24,019 bases of DNA. It comes from JACTMI01 sp964618415 (GTDB taxonomy: Bacteria > Acidobacteriota > Thermoanaerobaculia > Multivoradales > JAGPDF01). Where the stretch lies: assembly GCA_964618415.1 (NCBI GenBank), contig CAZUAT010000053.1, positions 1 through 24,019 of the forward strand, read 5' to 3'. The position numbers and the translations under genes are program-made. The notes beneath the pieces are model-generated. The model ran no database searches, was not told the origin of the DNA, and saw only the letters and a list, made by a program, of their open reading frames with translations. Positions 1 through 6,982 of the stretch are shown piece by piece (position 1 is the first letter of the stretch; each line of letters starts with the position of its first letter).

Positions 1-587
1 ACTTCGCGGCCGAACGGGTAGTAGTTGGGCTGGGCGAGCACTTCCGGGTCGATGTCGGAGACGACCAGGCGCACGGTGCCGAGATGGTCGACGGCGAAGT
101 GCCGGGAGCCGCCGCCGGTCACGTAGGCCGCGCCCAGGAGCTTGTCGCCGCGCCAGATGTAGTCCGAGACATCCCGGCCCTGCGAAACGCGGGTCCAGCC
201 GCCCGTGCCGCCGCTCTCGAATCCGTCGCAAAACAGCGGATTGGACCCGGGACAAGCGGCGCCGCCGCGCCCGCCCGCGCCCTGGCTCATCTGCTTCGGG
301 TCCTGCACGTCGCGCGTGAGCAGCCGCGCTGCGAAGTCGCGGACGGTCCAGACCTCCCGCCCGGTCTTCGCGTTGAGCGACCAGAGCCGTTCGTCATCGG
401 CCGTGTAGATGTGCACCCAGCGCTCGCCGTTGCAGGCCACGAAACTGCCCGACGTGCAGATCTCCGTCATCATGTTCAGAGGATCGTACCCGTAGGCGTT
501 CAGGTTCCAGGTGAGAAGGTTCCCGGCGGCATCGTAGAGGACGCCTCCTGTTGACCAGCCAGCCGACTCACCAGCGGTCCCCTGCAC
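1..587 (-). CDS. RHS/YD-repeat core protein, C-terminal part lost at the window edge
   Basis: Read on the minus strand, the frame is open from just after the rph stop to the left edge. It gives a YD-repeat start (VLYDAAGNLLTWNLNAYGYD), a second repeat (VHIYTADDERLWSLN, then GREVWTVRDFAARLLTRD), a spacer with CPGSNPLFCDGFESGGTGGW, and then the RHS-associated core signature (DYIWRGDKLLGAAY, RHFAVDHLGTVRLVVSD, NYYPFGRE). RHS proteins are large secreted or surface shells whose variable C-terminus is often a toxin; here that part lies outside the window. Only a short N-terminal piece is present: no signal peptide, no long YD-repeat array, and no convincing ribosome site. GTG at 587 is the only upstream start candidate; ATG-ATG at 473/470 is an alternative. 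The family assignment is secure; whether it is a live gene, an orphan fragment or a 5'-truncated pseudogene is open, and I favour a truncated fragment. Confidence 0.75.
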   Translation of the reverse strand, partial: MQGTAGESAGWSTGGVLYDAAGNLLTWNLNAYGYDPLNMMTEICTSGSFVACNGERWVHIYTADDERLWSLNAKTGREVWTVRDFAARLLTRDVQDPKQMSQGAGGRGGAACPGSNPLFCDGFESGGTGGWTRVSQGRDVSDYIWRGDKLLGAAYVTGGGSRHFAVDHLGTVRLVVSDIDPEVLAQPNYYPFGRE

Positions 588-602
588 GCCCGCCCTGCGG
601 CG

Positions 603-1448
603 CTACCGCTTGCCGGTCGGGGGGCCCCAGAGGTCGCGGTCGGGGCGGGGGGAGGCGGCGGGGCGGCGGCCGCGGGTGCGGCGTTCTTCTACGGCGGCGA
701 GCGAGTCGGCGACCGCCGCGCGCTGGGTTTCGCCGAGGCGGGCGATGCCGGCCAGGGCGAGGTCGAGCACGCGGTCGAACTCGGGGCGCTCGAAGCTGCG
801 CTTCTCGCCCGTGCCCTGCACTTCGATCAGCCGGCCGTCGCTCGTCGCGACGACATTGACGTCGACCTCGGCGGACTGATCCTCGGCGCTGTCGAGATCG
901 AGCAGCGGCACGCCGCCCACGATGCCGACCGACACCGCCGCCACCTGCGCGACGAGCGGCCAGCCGGGCAGATCGCCGGCCAGGTAGAGGCGCGACAGGG
1001 CGAGCGTCGTCGCCACCCAGCCGCCGGTCACCGCGGCGGTGCGCGTGCCGGCGTCGGCCTGCAGCACGTCGCAGTCGAGCGTGAGCGTGCGCTCGCCGAG
1101 CAGCGCGGTGTCGACCGCGGCGCGCAGACTGCGCCCGATCAACCGCTGGATCTCCGCCGTGCGGCCGGTCGGACGGCCCTTGGAGACCTCGCGCGGGCTG
1201 CGCGTCGAGGTGGCGCGCGGCAGCATCGAGTACTCGGCGGTCAGCCAGCCGCGCCCGCTGCCGGCCAGGAACCCCGGCACGCGGTTTTCGACCGACGCGG
1301 TGACCAGCACACGAGTGTCGCCGGTGGCGATCAGCACCGCGCCTTCGGCCCACTTGGAGACGTCGGTTTCGATCCGGGTCGGCCGCAGCGCGTCGGCCGC
1401 GCGGCCCTCCGCGCGCTGTGCCGGCGATCCGTCGGGGGGAGCAGTCAT
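603..1448 (-). CDS. rph: Ribonuclease PH
   Basis: A 281-residue RNase PH, the phosphorolytic 3'-to-5' exoribonuclease that trims tRNA 3' ends. Family signatures are clear: RPTRIETDVSKWAEGAVLI near residues 22-40, GRTAEIQRLIGRSLR at 95-109, LDCDVLQADAGTRT at 124-137, then VDVNVVATSDG and IEVQGTGEK. Bacterial RNase PH usually has about 240 to 250 residues; the excess here is a short N-terminal extension and a basic, proline-rich C-terminal tail after about residue 255. The ATG at 1448 overlaps the murI stop by 4 bp (ATGA), so translation is probably coupled. It is the last intact gene of the amidase-GerMN-murI-rph operon. The TAG at 603-605 is in the same frame as the RHS fragment that follows. 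In many bacteria rdgB follows rph; it does not here. Confidence 0.96.
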   Translation of the reverse strand: MTAPPDGSPAQRAEGRAADALRPTRIETDVSKWAEGAVLIATGDTRVLVTASVENRVPGFLAGSGRGWLTAEYSMLPRATSTRSPREVSKGRPTGRTAEIQRLIGRSLRAAVDTALLGERTLTLDCDVLQADAGTRTAAVTGGWVATTLALSRLYLAGDLPGWPLVAQVAAVSVGIVGGVPLLDLDSAEDQSAEVDVNVVATSDGRLIEVQGTGEKRSFERPEFDRVLDLALAGIARLGETQRAAVADSLAAVEERRTRGRRPAASPRPDRDLWGPPTGKR

Positions 1449-2278
1449 CGTTCGTCTCCGTTTGCGGCGATCGCCAGGTCGACCAGTTCGAGCTCCAGCT
1501 CGCGGCCGAGGATCCGCCGCGCCAGATTCTCGAAGCGGTCGGCCGCGTCGGTCACCATCAGCTGATCCTGCCCGCTCCGCTCACCGGCCGCCAGCCCCAG
1601 GCGCGCCAGATCGGCGGCCACCTCGCCGGCCACCGCGGCGGCCGAGTCGACCAGGCGGACGTCCGGACCGGCCAGCCGCCCGAGCAGCGGCGTCAGCAGC
1701 GGGTAGTGCGTGCAGCCGAGCACGAGGGTGTCGATGCGCTGCGCCAGCAGCGGCTCGAGATAGCGCGCCGCCACCTGCTCGGTGACCGGGTCGTCGAGCC
1801 AGCCCTCCTCGACCAGCGGCACGAGCAGCGGGCAGGCCTGGACGAACACCTCGAGGTCGGCGCGGCGCTCGCGCAGCGCCCGCGCGTAGGCGCCCGAGCG
1901 CACCGTCGATTCGGTGCCGACAATGCCGACCCGGCCGCGGGTGGCGGCCACTGCCGCCCGCGCCCCGGGCTCGATCACGCCCCAGACCGGCAGGTCGGTG
2001 TCCAGGTGTGGCAGGGCGAGCGCCGAGGCGGTGTTGCAGGCCACGACGATCGCCTTCACTCCGCGAGCGGCGAGAAAGTCGACGTTGGTCTGCGTGTAGC
2101 GGGCCACCGTCTGTTCGGACTTCGTGCCGTAGGGCAGCCGCGCGGTGTCGCCCAGATAGAGGATCGTCTCACCGGGCAGCGCGCGCATCAGCGCCGCCGC
2201 GACGGTCAGACCGCCGACACCCGAGTCGAAGACCCCGATCGGGCGCTGCGTGTCGGGTCGGGACGAGGCGGTCGTCAC
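1445..2278 (-). CDS. murI: Glutamate racemase
   Basis: Makes D-glutamate for peptidoglycan by cofactor-independent two-base racemisation in the cytoplasm. The 277-residue protein has the expected sites: IGVFDSGVGGLTV with Asp18, YLGDTARLPYG at 41-51, VVACNTAS with catalytic Cys81, and LGCTHYPLL with catalytic Cys189 and His191. Length is normal. The start is GTG at 2278, which overlaps the TGA of the GerMN gene (GTGA), and its own TGA overlaps the rph ATG. The upstream amidase points to a cell-wall operon in which precursor synthesis (MurI) and wall cleavage (amidase) are transcribed together with RNA processing (Rph). Confidence 0.96.
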   Translation of the reverse strand: MTTASSRPDTQRPIGVFDSGVGGLTVAAALMRALPGETILYLGDTARLPYGTKSEQTVARYTQTNVDFLAARGVKAIVVACNTASALALPHLDTDLPVWGVIEPGARAAVAATRGRVGIVGTESTVRSGAYARALRERRADLEVFVQACPLLVPLVEEGWLDDPVTEQVAARYLEPLLAQRIDTLVLGCTHYPLLTPLLGRLAGPDVRLVDSAAAVAGEVAADLARLGLAAGERSGQDQLMVTDAADRFENLARRILGRELELELVDLAIAANGDER

Positions 2279-2886
2279 GGTGTGGCCGAGGGCTGCGCGG
2301 TGGCCGCCGCTTCCAGCGGCTCGAGCGCTGCCAGCGGCACCAGCGGATGACCGGTGTCGACGTGCCCCGACAGAGCGGGTCGCTGGACCCCGTTCCAGAG
2401 CAGGACGACCCGCGAGACCTCGGGCAGATTGTGCACCAGCGTGTGGACGATCGAGTAGACGCGCAGCAGCTCCACCGTCGACCCGGTCGAGGGTGGCTCG
2501 CCGCCCGCGGTCGGTCGCAGATCGACGTAAGCGGTCTGCTCGATCAGCAGCAGCCGCGCCACCTCGACCGGTTCGGGAAAGGCGACGTCGAGCGGCGGCT
2601 CCGGCACCACCGCGAACAGCTCCTCGAGCAGCGCAGTGGCTCGTCCCTGCGCCTCCGGCGGCGCCTGAAAAACGGCAGGCAGCGGCGCCAGCCGACCGCT
2701 CTCGGAGGGCAGCCAGAGGATCGCCTCCACGGTCTCGGTTGCGGCCGGCGGCGTTTCGCCTCCTGCCTCGGTTGGACCGGGCGCGGGAGTATCCGCGCGG
2801 TCGCGGCCGGCGAACAGCCGCACCAGTCCGACCACGACGATCAGAGCCGACAGGGCGACGAGCAGGGCGGCGACGCGGCGGTTCAC
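2275..2886 (-). CDS. Membrane-anchored GerMN-domain protein
   Basis: A 203-residue protein with an N-terminal hydrophobic helix (residues about 6-25, AALLVALSALIVVVGLVRLF), a Pro/Thr/Glu-rich linker to about residue 50, then a GerMN-like domain (about 53-172). The domain features are VEAILWLPSESGRLAPL, GRATALLEELFA, LLIEQTAYVDLRP, ELLRVYSIVHTLVHNLPEVSRVVLLWNG and a terminal LSGHVDTGHPL. GerMN domains occur in spore germination protein GerM and in many non-spore envelope proteins; they are thought to sit in the periplasm or wall, with no known catalysis. The GTG start at 2886 overlaps the amidase stop (GTGA). A longer upstream frame to 3204 exists but lies inside the amidase gene and is low-complexity, so I reject it. 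Pairing with an AMIN amidase suggests a role in wall remodelling. Confidence 0.85.
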   Translation of the reverse strand: MNRRVAALLVALSALIVVVGLVRLFAGRDRADTPAPGPTEAGGETPPAATETVEAILWLPSESGRLAPLPAVFQAPPEAQGRATALLEELFAVVPEPPLDVAFPEPVEVARLLLIEQTAYVDLRPTAGGEPPSTGSTVELLRVYSIVHTLVHNLPEVSRVVLLWNGVQRPALSGHVDTGHPLVPLAALEPLEAAATAQPSATP

Positions 2887-4505
2887 GGAGTCGGGGTTCC
2901 GGCCGCCGGGAGGTCGCCGGGCGCCCCGCCGGACATCTCGGCGCGGAAGCGGGCGATCGCCCGCACCAGCGAGTCGACCAGGCGCGCGCGGTAGGCCGGA
3001 TCGCGCAGCTGACGCTCCTCGGCGCCGTTGGTCAGGAAGCCGAGTTCGACCAGCACGGCCGGCATCGCAGCCCCCATCAGGACGCGGAACGGCGCCTGCT
3101 TGACCCCCCGGTCGGGCAGATCGAGGGCGCTGTTGAGCTCCGCCTGGACGTGGGTAGCGAAACGCTGGCTGGCCTCCAGATGCCGGCTCTGGGCGAGATC
3201 CCACAGCAGCAGCTGCAGGTCGAACTCCTCGCTGCCCGGCTCGGCGGCCCCGTCGCCGCCGGCCAGGTTCTCCTGGCGCGCCAGGTCGGCGGCGCGCGCG
3301 TCGGTCGCCGCCAGCGCGAGGAAGTAGGTCTCGGCGCCGCGCGCCTGGCCGCGCACCGTCGCGTTGAGATGGATCGAGATGAACAGGTCGGCCTGGCGCT
3401 GATTGGCGATGGCCGAGCGCGCGTCGAGCGGCAGCTGCACGTCGTCGTTGCGCGTCAGCACGACCTCGACGCCGAGCTCCTGCCGCAGGCGCTCGGCGAG
3501 GCTGCGCGCGAGCGCCAGGGTGAGCTCCTTCTCGGGCGTGCCGGAGGGGCCGATGGCACCGGTCTCCTCGCCGCCGTGGCCGGGGTCGAGCACGATCGTC
3601 TGCAGCCCGCGGCGGCGCGGAGTCGGCCGCGGCACCACCGGCGCTTCGGCCACCTCCCCCTCGCGGGCGCGGAACAGGTCGACGACGATGCGGAACGGGG
3701 CGTTGAGGGCGTACGAGTCGGCCTCGACGCCGGGCGCCAGGTCGAGCCGCACGCGGTCACCGGCCACCTGCAGTCCGCGCAGCCACGGATCGTCGACGCG
3801 CTCGGGCGCCGTGGGCGCGAGCCGGCGGCCGAGCACGACCAGATCGACGCCCCCGGGGCGCGCGTCGACCCGGTAGCGCACCGTCTCCGGGAAGCGCACG
3901 GCAACGGTGGTCACGCCCTGCGCGTGGACGCGCGAGATCTCCACCGGCAGCTCGGCGCCGCTCGGGCGGGCCAGCTCGAGCCGCTTGGTCTCCGGCACCC
4001 AGCGCGCCGTCAGGCCGCTCGCCTCACCCCAGGTGTGCGCGATCAGATCGATCGGCGCAAACAGCTGGCCCTCGTGCTCGAACACCGGCTGGGAGAGGGT
4101 GAGGATGTCGGTGCCCCGGGTCACCGCGGCGCTGCCGGGCACCAGGACGAGCGTGCGACCGCCGACTTCGAGACTGGCGCTGGCGCCGAGCCGACCGGAC
4201 TGCAGCTGCCCGCCCAGCCGGCCGACCAGCGGCGCCAGGGCGACCAGCGGTCCGGTCGGCGTTTCGATCCAGGCCAGCGGGGTCTCGGGAGTGCCGGCGA
4301 GCGCCATCGCGCCGGTGCCGGAGGCGACGACGACGACCGGATCGACTTCCGGAGGCTCGTCCTGCGCCGGTGCCGGGTCGCCGAGGGCGAATGCCGCCGC
4401 CAGCGCGAGGAGCCAGGCTCGGCGCGCCCCGACGGCGCGTCGTGACCGCGGCGAGCAGTGCGCGGCCGGCGGCGAGCCGCCGCGCAGGGGAGCCGGGGCA
4501 TTCAC
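2883..4505 (-). CDS. Secreted AMIN-domain N-acetylmuramoyl-L-alanine amidase (Amidase_3)
   Basis: Zn-dependent enzyme that cleaves the amide between MurNAc and the stem peptide. From the GTG at 4505 the protein has 540 residues: an Arg-rich n-region and hydrophobic core (about 29-42) ending in PAPAQ; a beta-rich segment (about 75-180) resembling a copper-amine-oxidase-N-type fold (LFAPIDLIAHTWG); an AMIN-like domain (about 185-280, VEISRVHAQGVTTVAVRF to FRIVVDLFR); and a C-terminal Amidase_3 domain (about 302-522). Zinc ligands His310 (LDPGHGG), Glu327 (PEKELTL) and His379 (ISIHLNA) and the catalytic Glu487 (VLVELGFLTN) are all present. A start further upstream at 4580 would put 25 residues before the signal sequence and overlap the divergent gene, so GTG 4505 is preferred. 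It is the first gene of the operon; its stop overlaps the GerMN start. Confidence 0.93.
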   Translation of the reverse strand: MNAPAPLRGGSPPAAHCSPRSRRAVGARRAWLLALAAAFALGDPAPAQDEPPEVDPVVVVASGTGAMALAGTPETPLAWIETPTGPLVALAPLVGRLGGQLQSGRLGASASLEVGGRTLVLVPGSAAVTRGTDILTLSQPVFEHEGQLFAPIDLIAHTWGEASGLTARWVPETKRLELARPSGAELPVEISRVHAQGVTTVAVRFPETVRYRVDARPGGVDLVVLGRRLAPTAPERVDDPWLRGLQVAGDRVRLDLAPGVEADSYALNAPFRIVVDLFRAREGEVAEAPVVPRPTPRRRGLQTIVLDPGHGGEETGAIGPSGTPEKELTLALARSLAERLRQELGVEVVLTRNDDVQLPLDARSAIANQRQADLFISIHLNATVRGQARGAETYFLALAATDARAADLARQENLAGGDGAAEPGSEEFDLQLLLWDLAQSRHLEASQRFATHVQAELNSALDLPDRGVKQAPFRVLMGAAMPAVLVELGFLTNGAEERQLRDPAYRARLVDSLVRAIARFRAEMSGGAPGDLPAAGTPTP

Positions 4506-4578
4506 GGCGCGAGACGATACCACCGGCCTCGACGCCACCGCCTCGCTCGTGGGAGGATCGCGCGCGAGGACGGGAACC

Positions 4579-4968
4579 ATGGAGATTCGGCAATTTCGGG
4601 TGGTAGTGCGGGCGCACGACTTCGACAGGACCTGCCGCTTCTACGGCGAGACCCTGGCGCTGCCGCGCCTGCAGATCTGGGATCGTGAAGGGGGCCGCGG
4701 AGCGCTGTTCCAGGCCGGCACCGGGGCGATCGAGGTGCGAGGCCGGGCGCACGGCACCGGCACGGGCCGCGACGAGCGGTTCGACTACCAGGGCCCGGAG
4801 CACAAGCTGACCATCGAACTGACGGTCGCCTCGGCCGAGAAGGCCTACGAAGAGCTGATCTTCCGCAACAAGAACATCCCCGGCGGTCTGCGCCGCGACC
4901 CCGACGGCACGCTGGCATTCGAGACGCACGACCCGGACGGCGTCCGCATCCTCTTCCGCGAGGCCTGA
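4579..4968 (+). CDS. VOC (glyoxalase/bleomycin-resistance fold) protein
   Basis: A 129-residue single-domain vicinal-oxygen-chelate protein. It starts MEIRQFRVVVRAHDFDRTCR, continues with FYGETLALPRLQIWD, then GAIEVRG, KLTIELTVASAEKAYEEL and DPDGTLAFETHDPDGVRILF. The pattern is two beta-alpha-beta-beta-beta modules ending in the usual DPDGxxI(L/F) strand. Glu in the GAIEV strand and near the C-terminus could serve as metal ligands, but the substrate cannot be told from sequence; such proteins include lactoylglutathione lyases, dioxygenases and drug-binding proteins. The ATG at 4579 follows GAGGA at 4566-4570. A longer open frame back to 3907 is the antisense of the amidase and is rejected. 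Divergent from the amidase operon; tRNA-Glu lies 56 bp downstream with its own promoter. Confidence 0.85.
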   Translation: MEIRQFRVVVRAHDFDRTCRFYGETLALPRLQIWDREGGRGALFQAGTGAIEVRGRAHGTGTGRDERFDYQGPEHKLTIELTVASAEKAYEELIFRNKNIPGGLRRDPDGTLAFETHDPDGVRILFREA

Positions 4969-4981
4969 ACCCCCGTCCGGC

Positions 4982-5010
4982 TTGCGCCGGCGGCCCCGTT
5001 GCGATAGATT
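4982..5010 (+). promoter_or_regulatory. Sigma70-like promoter of tRNA-Glu
   Basis: A -35 element TTGCGC (4982-4987) is followed by a 17-bp spacer and a -10 element TAGATT (5005-5010). The -10 ends 14 bp before the mature tRNA 5' end, so transcription would start around 5016-5018. Both elements match the consensus at four positions, and the spacing is ideal. It lies between the VOC stop and the tRNA. Confidence 0.6.
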
Positions 5011-5024
5011 CACGGGCCCCTCGT

Positions 5025-5100
5025 GGCGCGTTCGTCTAGGGGTCTAGGACACCGGCCTCTCACGTCGGTAACACGGGTTCAAATCCCGTACGCGCTACCA
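5025..5100 (+). tRNA. tRNA-Glu (anticodon CTC)
   Basis: A complete 76-nt cloverleaf. The acceptor stem pairs 5025-5031 (GGCGCGT) with 5090-5096 (ACGCGCT), with a G-T wobble at the first pair. The anticodon stem CCGGC/GTCGG encloses the loop CTCTCAC, giving anticodon CTC, which reads the GAG codon. The T arm is ACGGG-TTCAAAT-CCCGT. The discriminator A and CCA at 5098-5100 are encoded. The bases after the acceptor stem (TCGTCTAG) match the usual bacterial tRNA-Glu pattern. GAG is the dominant Glu codon in these genes, so this isoacceptor should be heavily used. No integrase or duplicated 3' end is visible nearby, so no sign that it serves as an attachment site. Confidence 0.96.
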
Positions 5101-5154
5101 GCGAATCTCCCAGCCAGGACTCTCCTCCGCGCGGCAGGCCGGCCGCAGCCGGTC

Positions 5155-5180
5155 GGCGCGGCGTCGGGCTCCGCCGCGCC
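5155..5180. terminator. Bidirectional hairpin between tRNA-Glu and the hydrolase gene
   Basis: Perfect 9-bp inverted repeat GGCGCGGCG (5155-5163) / CGCCGCGCC (5172-5180) with an 8-nt loop. It lies between the 3' end of the tRNA (plus strand) and the stop of the hydrolase (minus strand, 5187), the right place for a shared terminator. No T-run follows on either strand, so intrinsic termination in the classical sense is not assured. Confidence 0.45.
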
Positions 5181-5186
5181 CGGCAG

Positions 5187-6065
5187 TTACTCGCTGCCGA
5201 GGAAGCGTTCGACGAGCGTCGGCAGGAGCGGGTCGACGGCGAGGTTGTAGTGGGTCGTGCCCGGCACGATGGCGAGCTGGTGCGGCGGCCGCAGCGAGCC
5301 GTCGAGCCCGGCGTCGCGCTGCCCACCGCCGAGCGCCCGCCAGAACTCGAGGACATGTTCGGGCCGGATCGCATCGGCATCGGCGAAGACGAGCAGCGTG
5401 CGCGGCCGGAGGCTGGCCAGGAGCTCGCTCAGGTCGTCGGGGCGTCGGGCCATCTCGCCGATCTTGCGGAACAGGGTCGTCCAGTCGACCTTGGGGTACG
5501 TCTGGCCCAGGGGCGAGCCCTTCACGCTCTCGCCGAGCATCGCCGCATTGGTCTCCAGCTGCTCGAAGGCCGCCATCCCCTCGGGATAGAAGCCATCCAT
5601 GCGCAATGCCGCAGAGACGACGACGAGTCGGTCGACGACCTCCGGATGCCGGAGGGCCGTCTGCAGCGCCGCGCCGGCGCCCAGCGAATAGCCCATGACG
5701 TCGGCCTTGCCGAGCTTCAGGTAGCCGATCAGGGCGGCCACGTCGTCGCCGAGCGCGGCGCTGCTGAGCGGCCGGTCGCTGTCCGGCGTATGCCCGTGCC
5801 CCTGGAGATGGACGGCGATCACCTGGCGACCGCGGGCAAGCTCCTCCCGATTGCTCCCGAAGCTGTCGGGGTCGACGCCGCCGTGCAGCAGGACGAGCGG
5901 CTTGCCGGTCCCGTGCACGCTGTAGAAGATGCGCTGCCCATTGATGGCGGCAAAGCTGCCGGTCGACTCGTCCGGCGCGTCGGCTGCCTGAGCCGGGAGG
6001 GTCGCACCCAGCAGCAGCATGGCCGCACTGGCCGCGATCGCGGTGGTGATCATCGTGGCTGTCAT
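5187..6065 (-). CDS. Secreted alpha/beta-fold hydrolase
   Basis: A 292-residue protein with a Sec signal peptide (hydrophobic residues about 7-22, likely cleavage after LPAQA at 27) followed by an alpha/beta hydrolase domain. Visible landmarks are the oxyanion-hole segment LVLLHGGVDPDSFG (58-70), the nucleophile elbow GYSLGAG with Ser127, the acid segment LLVFADADAIRPEH (Asp229 or Asp231), and the catalytic His272 in PGTTHYNL. The substrate is unknown; esterase, lactonase or C-C hydrolase are all possible. The ATG at 6065 is fixed by an excellent ribosome site, AAAGGAGA, at 6069-6076; a longer frame to 6482 would overlap the SRPBCC gene and is rejected. Third gene of the ArsR-SRPBCC-hydrolase set, 38 bp after the SRPBCC stop. 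Confidence 0.88.
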   Translation of the reverse strand: MTATMITTAIAASAAMLLLGATLPAQAADAPDESTGSFAAINGQRIFYSVHGTGKPLVLLHGGVDPDSFGSNREELARGRQVIAVHLQGHGHTPDSDRPLSSAALGDDVAALIGYLKLGKADVMGYSLGAGAALQTALRHPEVVDRLVVVSAALRMDGFYPEGMAAFEQLETNAAMLGESVKGSPLGQTYPKVDWTTLFRKIGEMARRPDDLSELLASLRPRTLLVFADADAIRPEHVLEFWRALGGGQRDAGLDGSLRPPHQLAIVPGTTHYNLAVDPLLPTLVERFLGSE

Positions 6066-6103
6066 GGTTCTCCTTTGTGGACGCGTCCGTGCTTGAGTCG
6101 GGT

Positions 6104-6604
6104 TTACGACCGGCCCGCGAGCAGCTCGTCGAGCTGCGCGAACTGTTCGGGCAGGGCCTCGGCCGAGCCGGCGATCGCGTCGTCGAGCGCCGCTTCGGTG
6201 GGATAGAGCTCGTGCAGGGTGACCAGCGTTCGGCCGGCCTGCTCCTCGAACGTCACCGTGGTCACGGCGCCCTGATCGCTCTCCTCGTTGGTCCAGACGA
6301 GACGGCGGGGCGGGGTCACCTCGCGGTAGGTGCCGAAGAAGGCCATCGGCTGATCGAAGGCCGGATGCCGGAACACGAGGCGATAGCTGCCGCCGGTGCG
6401 CACGTCCATGTCGCACGAGACCAGCGACATGCCCGCCGACTGCGGGATCCACCAGCGCTGGAACAGTGCGGGATCGCTCCACGCCGCGAAGACGATACCC
6501 GCCGGGGCATCGAACGTGCGCGTCACGAGCAGCTCGCGGTCGGACGTGCGCTGCACGCGGGTGGGGTTCGTGGCGGCGGGACTGGCTGCGTTACCTTCGG
6601 GCAT
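6104..6604 (-). CDS. AHSA1/SRPBCC-domain protein
   Basis: A 166-residue START/Bet v1-like protein of the Aha1-C-terminal (AHSA1) type. Characteristic features are RELLVTRTFDAPAGIVFAAWSDP, the WW motif in LFQRWWIPQ, VRTGGSYRLVFRHP, FFGTYREVTPPRRLVWTNE, VTTVTFEEQAGRTLVTLHE and a C-terminal helix around EQFAQLDELLAG. The fold makes a hydrophobic pocket; the ligand is unknown and no catalytic residues can be named. The ATG at 6604 overlaps the end of the ArsR-type gene by 14 bp and is preceded by AAGGAG at 6612-6617, so it is probably translated from the same message. ArsR plus AHSA1 is a frequent pairing in bacteria; no signal peptide, so it should be cytoplasmic, unlike the hydrolase that follows. 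Confidence 0.9.
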   Translation of the reverse strand: MPEGNAASPAATNPTRVQRTSDRELLVTRTFDAPAGIVFAAWSDPALFQRWWIPQSAGMSLVSCDMDVRTGGSYRLVFRHPAFDQPMAFFGTYREVTPPRRLVWTNEESDQGAVTTVTFEEQAGRTLVTLHELYPTEAALDDAIAGSAEALPEQFAQLDELLAGRS

Positions 6605-6947
6605 CGGTCCTCTCCTTGGACTTCAACTGCTCGACGATCTCGTCGAGGGCTTCGAAGCGGGCGCTCCAGAGCTGGCGGTGACGCTCGATCCAGGCGGCCT
6701 CCTCCTCGAGCGCACGTGCGCCGAGCCTGCAGGTGCGGACACGTCCGGCTTTCGCGGTCGTGACGAGCCCGGCGCGCTCGAGCACGCCCACGTGCTTCCG
6801 CATTCCCGTGAGCGTCATCTGAAACTGCCCGGCCAGCTCGGTGATCGACGCCTCGGCGCGCCCGAGCCGCTCCAGCACCCCGCGCCGGGTCGCATCCGAC
6901 AGTGCCGCGAATGCCGCATCGAGGCGGGTCTCCTGATGCTGAACCAT
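6591..6947 (-). CDS. ArsR-family winged-helix repressor
   Basis: A 118-residue small transcription regulator. Residues about 10-30 (LDAAFAALSDATRRGVLERL) are the typical ArsR start. ASITELAGQFQMTLTGMRKHVGVLERAGLVTTAKAGRVRTCRL is the winged helix-turn-helix, with the recognition helix near MTLTGMRKHVGVL. The C-terminal part (EEEAAWIERHRQLWSARFEALDEIVEQL) is a long amphipathic helix typical of the subgroup found beside AHSA1 proteins. No metal-binding CxC pair is seen, so metal sensing is unlikely. The ATG at 6947 sits 7 nt behind a -10-like element with no ribosome site, so the transcript may be leaderless. It probably controls its own operon through the inverted repeats just upstream. Confidence 0.9.
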   Translation of the reverse strand: MVQHQETRLDAAFAALSDATRRGVLERLGRAEASITELAGQFQMTLTGMRKHVGVLERAGLVTTAKAGRVRTCRLGARALEEEAAWIERHRQLWSARFEALDEIVEQLKSKERTDARR

Positions 6948-6951
6948 TTGG

Positions 6952-6982
6952 TGCAGTATACAGCAGCTCGGGCTGCTGTCGA
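6952..6982 (-). promoter_or_regulatory. Promoter of the ArsR operon with two overlapping inverted repeats (candidate operator)
   Basis: On the minus strand a -35 TCGACA (6982-6977, 5 of 6 to consensus), a 16-bp spacer and a -10 TATACT (6960-6955, 5 of 6) stand directly before the ArsR ATG. Only 7 nt separate the -10 from the ATG, so transcription would begin at or next to the start codon. The -10 is embedded in a near-perfect 14-bp palindrome (TGCAGTATACAGCA, 6952-6965). The spacer holds a perfect 7-bp inverted repeat, CAGCAGC (6961-6967) / GCTGCTG (6972-6978). This arrangement fits autorepression by the ArsR-type protein. The promoter is well supported; operator function is inference. Confidence 0.65.

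Noticed and set aside
2250..4445. Long plus-strand frame opposite the amidase and GerMN genes
   Set aside because: Antisense shadow of genes with intact catalytic motifs; composition is Arg/Gly/Gln-rich.
5025..5100. tRNA-Glu as an integration site of a mobile element
   Set aside because: No integrase, no repeat of the tRNA 3' end, and no composition change on either side.
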